This document shows positions 4,849-7,445 of a DNA stretch of 7,445 nt, piece after piece. Position 1 is the stretch's first letter; each line of letters opens with the position of its first letter. Source of the stretch: Candidatus Neomicrothrix sp. UBA2131 (GTDB lineage: Bacteria > Actinomycetota > Acidimicrobiia > Acidimicrobiales > MedAcidi-G1); contig DCXR01000007.1 of the NCBI GenBank assembly GCA_002329075.1, positions 85,703-93,147 on the forward strand. Reading direction: 5' to 3'. The notes below the pieces were generated by a model that made no database searches, was not told the origin of the DNA, and saw only the letters and a program-made list of their open reading frames with translations. Both the position numbers and the translations under genes were made by a program.

Positions 4849-5520
4849 ATGCCCCGCCTGCGCCAGGTGCGCCGCAGCGAACTCCACCCGGGCGCCGAGC
4901 CGATCTTCCAGTTCATCTTCGGCGACCGCGATCCGGTCGACGAGCCGGGCACCGACACGGGCACCCCGGGCGACTGGTGGTCCGTGTTCGCCCTGGTACC
5001 CGATGTATTCGACCACGCCTGTGCCGGAATCGGCCTCTACCGGTCCAGGCGACGCCTCATCGACCCGGTGCTCCGGGAGATCGGTCAGACGCGGGCGGGC
5101 TGGAACATCGGCAGCCGCTTCGTCTACTCGCAGCACTGCAAGTCGTGCCGCACTGTCGGCCTGTCCGACGAACAGATCAACGCCATCTCGAGTTGGGAGG
5201 AGGCCGACTGCTTCGATGCTGCCCAGCGGGCGGTCCTCGCCTACACCGACGACATCACCCGGGACCTCGGCAACGTGTCCGACGAGGTGTTCGACGAACT
5301 CCGTGCCCACCTGTCGGACGAGGAGATCCTCGAGTTCACCTACATCGTGTGCACCTATGCCATGCACGGCGTGATGAGCCGGGCACTGAAGCTCGAGTTC
5401 GACGCCGACGATGGTCCCGTCGAGGAGGTCCCCGGCCCCCACGAGAGCCTCTCGGTCGAGCACACCCGGGCGGCCCTGCGCCTCCTCCGGGGCGGCGGGG
5501 ACGAACCAGTCCGAGCCTGA
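4849..5520 (+). CDS. Carboxymuconolactone decarboxylase / AhpD-like family protein
   Basis: A 223-aa protein whose middle is the all-helical CMD fold: LIDPVLREIGQTRAGWNIGS, then RFVYSQHCKSCRTVGLSDEQ (residues 91-109), FDAAQRAVLAYTDDITRD, and HLSDEEILEFTYIVCTYAMH. It carries a C-x2-C pair (C97, C100) as in the AhpD peroxidase-reductase subgroup. The histidine four residues after the second Cys in AhpD is replaced by glycine here; a histidine directly precedes C97. The N-terminal 70 residues and the C-terminal 40 extend beyond the minimal domain. Known members are decarboxylases, lactone hydrolases or thiol-based peroxide-reducing partners; which applies is open. It starts one base after the VOC stop (TGACATG) without a clear ribosome site, so it is probably translated by coupling. 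It converges on the oxidoreductase gene with 27 bases between the stops and no obvious terminator. Confidence 0.85.
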   Translation: MPRLRQVRRSELHPGAEPIFQFIFGDRDPVDEPGTDTGTPGDWWSVFALVPDVFDHACAGIGLYRSRRRLIDPVLREIGQTRAGWNIGSRFVYSQHCKSCRTVGLSDEQINAISSWEEADCFDAAQRAVLAYTDDITRDLGNVSDEVFDELRAHLSDEEILEFTYIVCTYAMHGVMSRALKLEFDADDGPVEEVPGPHESLSVEHTRAALRLLRGGGDEPVRA

Positions 5521-5547
5521 GCAGCGGAGTGCCCGGCTTCGTGCGTC

Positions 5548-6867
5548 TCAGCCGTTGACCGAGAACGAACTGTTCGGGTTGATCTCCCGGTTGCGGCGGT
5601 AGAAGCCCATGTTCATCTCGAGGCCCGTGTAGACGCCGGTGACGACGAGCGGGTCGGCGTCGTGGTCATGGCCGTTCTCGATTGCATCGATGAGTTCGGC
5701 CATGCAGTAGCCGGCCACCGGGGCGTTCTTGAACTGGTTCCCGCTCGATCCGATGGCCACGTAGAAGCCGTCGAGGTCGGTGCGGTCGTAGATGGGGATC
5801 CAGTCGTCCGACACGTCGTAGAGGTCGACGATGCCCTTCTTCTCGTTGGGCACCCCGAGGGTCGGCATGCGGCGGGCCAGGCGCAGTACCTGGGCGTTCC
5901 ACTGCGCGTCGGAGACCACGTTGTCGTAGTCGTCGGGGTCGTCGACCCAGACCTGGTCGTCGCAGGCGGGATCCTCGGAGCCGATCAGGATGTTGTTGCC
6001 GGACTCGGGACGTACGTAGATCGCCAGGTCGGAGTCCGAGGTGTGCAGGCCGTCGTTCTCGTAGTCGATGCCTGCCGGGGACGGGACGTGGTGCACCTCG
6101 TGGCGCAGCGCCCTGGTCTTGATGTTCATCGACTCGTAGACGCCCGCCATCCTGTTGATGACGAACGAGTGCGGGCCGGCCACGTTGACCACGATCGGAG
6201 CGTCGATCCCGGTTCCGTCGGAGAGCGTGACGCCGGCGACCCGACCGTCGGCCCGGCGGACGTCGGCCACCTCGGCGTTGAACCGGAACTCGCCGCCCAC
6301 TGCCTCGGCGGCGCGCTGCAGGTTGTGGGTGGCGAGTTGCGGGTCGCTGACGTAGCCGGAGTCGGGGGTGAAGAGGGCGCCGATGAGCTCGCCTTCGGGT
6401 TCGGCCCAGAAGCGGTCGTCCTCGGGGCGGCAGGGTTCGCCGTGGGTGCCGTGCTCGAAGAAGGGGACGCGTTCGGCCAGTGTCTCGTTGTCCCAGACCT
6501 CGTAGGGGACGTCGACCTGGTCGAACAGCGGCAGGACCTTCTCGTGGTGGCCGCCGTCGAGCATGAACAGCACGGTGCCGCACTGCATGTAGAGGGCGTG
6601 GCCGCGTTCGTCCTCGGCGTCGAGGTAGCCGGCCCAGTCCTTCCAGTACGAGAAGCCCTCGTAGGCCATCGCCACGCCGTCGTAGGTGGAGTAGTGGGCG
6701 CGTACGATCGCACACGAGTTGCTGGTGGAGCCGTAGCCCGAGGCCGGCAGCTTGTCGAGGTTGAGCGTCGAGTAGCCCTTCTTGGCCAACTCGAAGGCGA
6801 CGGCGGCACCGATGATCCCGGCGCCGACGATGATTGCGTCGTACCGGTCGTTGGGAGTGTCGGTCAT
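5548..6867 (-). CDS. FAD-dependent oxidoreductase, DAO family (sarcosine/dimethylglycine oxidoreductase-like)
   Basis: A complete 439-aa flavoenzyme. The N-terminal Rossmann motif YDAIIVGAGIIGAAVAFELA gives GxGxxG at residues 15-20, with D38 closing the second strand (STLNLDK) to hold the ribose of FAD. GSTSNSCAIVRAHYST (about 46-60) resembles the N-terminal signature of the sarcosine-oxidase beta subunit (GNTxRNTTIIRSNY-like). The C-terminal FAD-contact loop is GFYVAIGSSGNQFKNAPVAG. The family oxidises secondary or tertiary amines such as sarcosine, dimethylglycine or glycine betaine derivatives, releasing formaldehyde or methylene-THF. It follows a GcvT-like gene with an 81-base gap. In dimethylglycine and sarcosine dehydrogenases these two modules are usually fused, so the pair probably forms one two-subunit enzyme. 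GAGGA lies 7 bases before ATG 6867. The exact amine and electron acceptor are unknown. Confidence 0.9.
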   Translation of the reverse strand: MTDTPNDRYDAIIVGAGIIGAAVAFELAKKGYSTLNLDKLPASGYGSTSNSCAIVRAHYSTYDGVAMAYEGFSYWKDWAGYLDAEDERGHALYMQCGTVLFMLDGGHHEKVLPLFDQVDVPYEVWDNETLAERVPFFEHGTHGEPCRPEDDRFWAEPEGELIGALFTPDSGYVSDPQLATHNLQRAAEAVGGEFRFNAEVADVRRADGRVAGVTLSDGTGIDAPIVVNVAGPHSFVINRMAGVYESMNIKTRALRHEVHHVPSPAGIDYENDGLHTSDSDLAIYVRPESGNNILIGSEDPACDDQVWVDDPDDYDNVVSDAQWNAQVLRLARRMPTLGVPNEKKGIVDLYDVSDDWIPIYDRTDLDGFYVAIGSSGNQFKNAPVAGYCMAELIDAIENGHDHDADPLVVTGVYTGLEMNMGFYRRNREINPNSSFSVNG

Positions 6868-6874
6868 GGATGAG

Positions 6875-6879
6875 TCCTC
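6875..6879 (-). promoter_or_regulatory. Shine-Dalgarno GAGGA for the oxidoreductase
   Basis: The minus-strand leader reads ATGAGGACTCATCC before ATG 6867; GAGGA is 7 bases from the start and supports it. The ATG inside this string is not in a useful frame. Confidence 0.55.
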
Positions 6880-6906
6880 ATGGTCGTTCGGGGTCGTGGT
6901 GGCGGA

Positions 6907-6934
6907 CCATTGCGGAATGGACTTTCGGATTCCG
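6907..6934. repeat. Two overlapping inverted repeats in the 81-base gap between GcvT-like and oxidoreductase genes
   Basis: CCATT-GCGG-AATGG (6907-6920) is a perfect 5-bp stem. CGGAAT (6913-6918) and ATTCCG (6929-6934) form a 6-bp stem over a 10-base loop. They share bases, so only one can form at a time. No other feature was found in 6868-6948 apart from the ribosome site. Confidence 0.35.
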
Positions 6935-6948
6935 GCGTTCGGCGGGCT

Positions 6949-7445
6949 TCAGCCACGCATCCGTTCGCCGGCGGGATCGTACAGGCACTCTGCGACGAGT
7001 TGCGCCGGTCGTATGTGGCCGAGGATCTCGGCCTCGAAGCCGTCGTGGGTGGCCGGATCGTCGGCCAGGTGGGTGGGCACGTAGGCGAGGGCGACGCTGG
7101 CCTGCGAGTAGTGCGCATGGCCGCCTGAGGTGACGAATCCGACGCACTCGCCGCCGTGGAACACGGGCTCGTCGTGGGTGGCGTCGGCGAGGCCCGGCTC
7201 GTCTGCATCGCCCACGTCTGGTACCAGGGTCACCAGCCGCCGGTCGGGCCCACGGTCGAGTTCGGCCCGGGCGGCCTCCTTCCCGATGAGGTCTGCGGCC
7301 TTGTCGACCTTCACGAACGGGCCCATGCCGGCCTCGGCCGGGGTGGAGTCGGGCCGGTACTCGAGGTTCCACACGCCGAAGCCCTTCTCGAGGCGCATTG
7401 ACATGAAGGCCCGGCCGCCGAACATCCGCAGGTCGAGGCCTTCGG
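6949..7445 (-). CDS. GcvT-like aminomethyltransferase / folate-binding protein, C-terminal part (5' end outside window)
   Basis: The reading frame is open to the window edge; the first whole codons read EGLDLRMFGGRAFMSMR, so an internal ATG at 7425 is not the start. The text LEKGFGVWNLEYRPDSTPAE, AGMGPFVKVDK, DLIGKEAARAEL, then a barrel domain with GGECVGFVTSGGHAHYSQAS and VALAYVPTHLAD matches the C-terminal half of the GcvT family (glycine-cleavage T protein, and the folate-binding half of dimethylglycine and sarcosine dehydrogenases). EYRPDSTPAEAG followed by an FVKxDK-xxIGKEA pattern is closest to the dehydrogenase-type members. Such domains bind tetrahydrofolate and accept the one-carbon unit. 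The gene lies immediately upstream of the FAD oxidoreductase in the same direction and probably forms an enzyme with it. Other GcvT relatives, for example DMSP demethylase, cannot be fully excluded without the N-terminal half. Confidence 0.88.
   Translation of the reverse strand, partial: EGLDLRMFGGRAFMSMRLEKGFGVWNLEYRPDSTPAEAGMGPFVKVDKAADLIGKEAARAELDRGPDRRLVTLVPDVGDADEPGLADATHDEPVFHGGECVGFVTSGGHAHYSQASVALAYVPTHLADDPATHDGFEAEILGHIRPAQLVAECLYDPAGERMRG

Noticed and set aside
3423..4964. 513-codon open frame on the minus strand, antisense to the membrane-protein and VOC genes
   Set aside because: Its translation is low-complexity Ser/Thr/Arg-rich over the coiled-coil region, with no family motif, and it covers two well-supported plus-strand genes. 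Long antisense frames are expected at this GC content.
5662..6873. 403-codon open frame on the plus strand, antisense to the oxidoreductase
   Set aside because: It is Val/Gly/Asp-rich with no domain motif, exactly opposite a clear FAD enzyme; a codon-bias shadow.
7423..7425. ATG at 7425 as the start of the GcvT-like gene
   Set aside because: The frame stays open to the window edge and the upstream residues (EGLDLR) continue the family pattern, so the true start is outside.

Overview
This is a GC-rich, densely coded bacterial window. Leaders are short, start codons overlap stops, and two genes look leaderless. Together these suggest a high-GC actinobacterium, possibly of the Acidimicrobiia type; that placement is inferred from style and gene content, not from a marker gene. 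I see no RNA gene, insertion sequence, integrase, CRISPR array or origin. No gene-free stretch exceeds about 175 bases.

Layout: (1) 2-148 (+) is the C-terminal end of an acyl-CoA dehydrogenase. (2) 165-2633 (-) is a three-gene operon, read from high to low coordinates. Its first gene is a 300-aa protein with a four-cysteine zinc-binding motif and a HEAT/LRV-like helical segment. Next comes a 119-aa charged protein, then a 383-aa protein whose C-terminal part looks like a YbjN/secretion-chaperone fold and whose middle part resembles a sliding-clamp domain. None of the three has a function I can name, and this is the most promising place in the window for an undescribed system. (3) 2809-3426 (-) is a standalone HD hydrolase related to the (p)ppGpp-hydrolase half of RelA/SpoT. 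(4) 3505-4182 (+), divergent from it, is a DUF4190-like membrane protein with a long acidic coiled coil. (5) 4251-5520 (+) is a tightly coupled pair: a VOC/glyoxalase-family metalloenzyme and a carboxymuconolactone decarboxylase/AhpD-like protein. (6) 5548-7445 (-) holds an FAD-dependent DAO-family oxidoreductase, preceded in the operon by the C-terminal part of a GcvT-like folate-binding protein. As a pair they look like a split dimethylglycine/sarcosine dehydrogenase.

Working together: the oxidoreductase and the GcvT-like protein probably oxidise an N-methylated amine, with tetrahydrofolate taking the one-carbon unit. The VOC and CMD proteins probably act in one small-molecule pathway. The acyl-CoA dehydrogenase belongs to fatty-acid or side-chain oxidation continuing outside the window. 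The three-gene operon and the coiled-coil membrane protein have no metabolic signature. They look regulatory, chaperone-like or structural, but this is inference.
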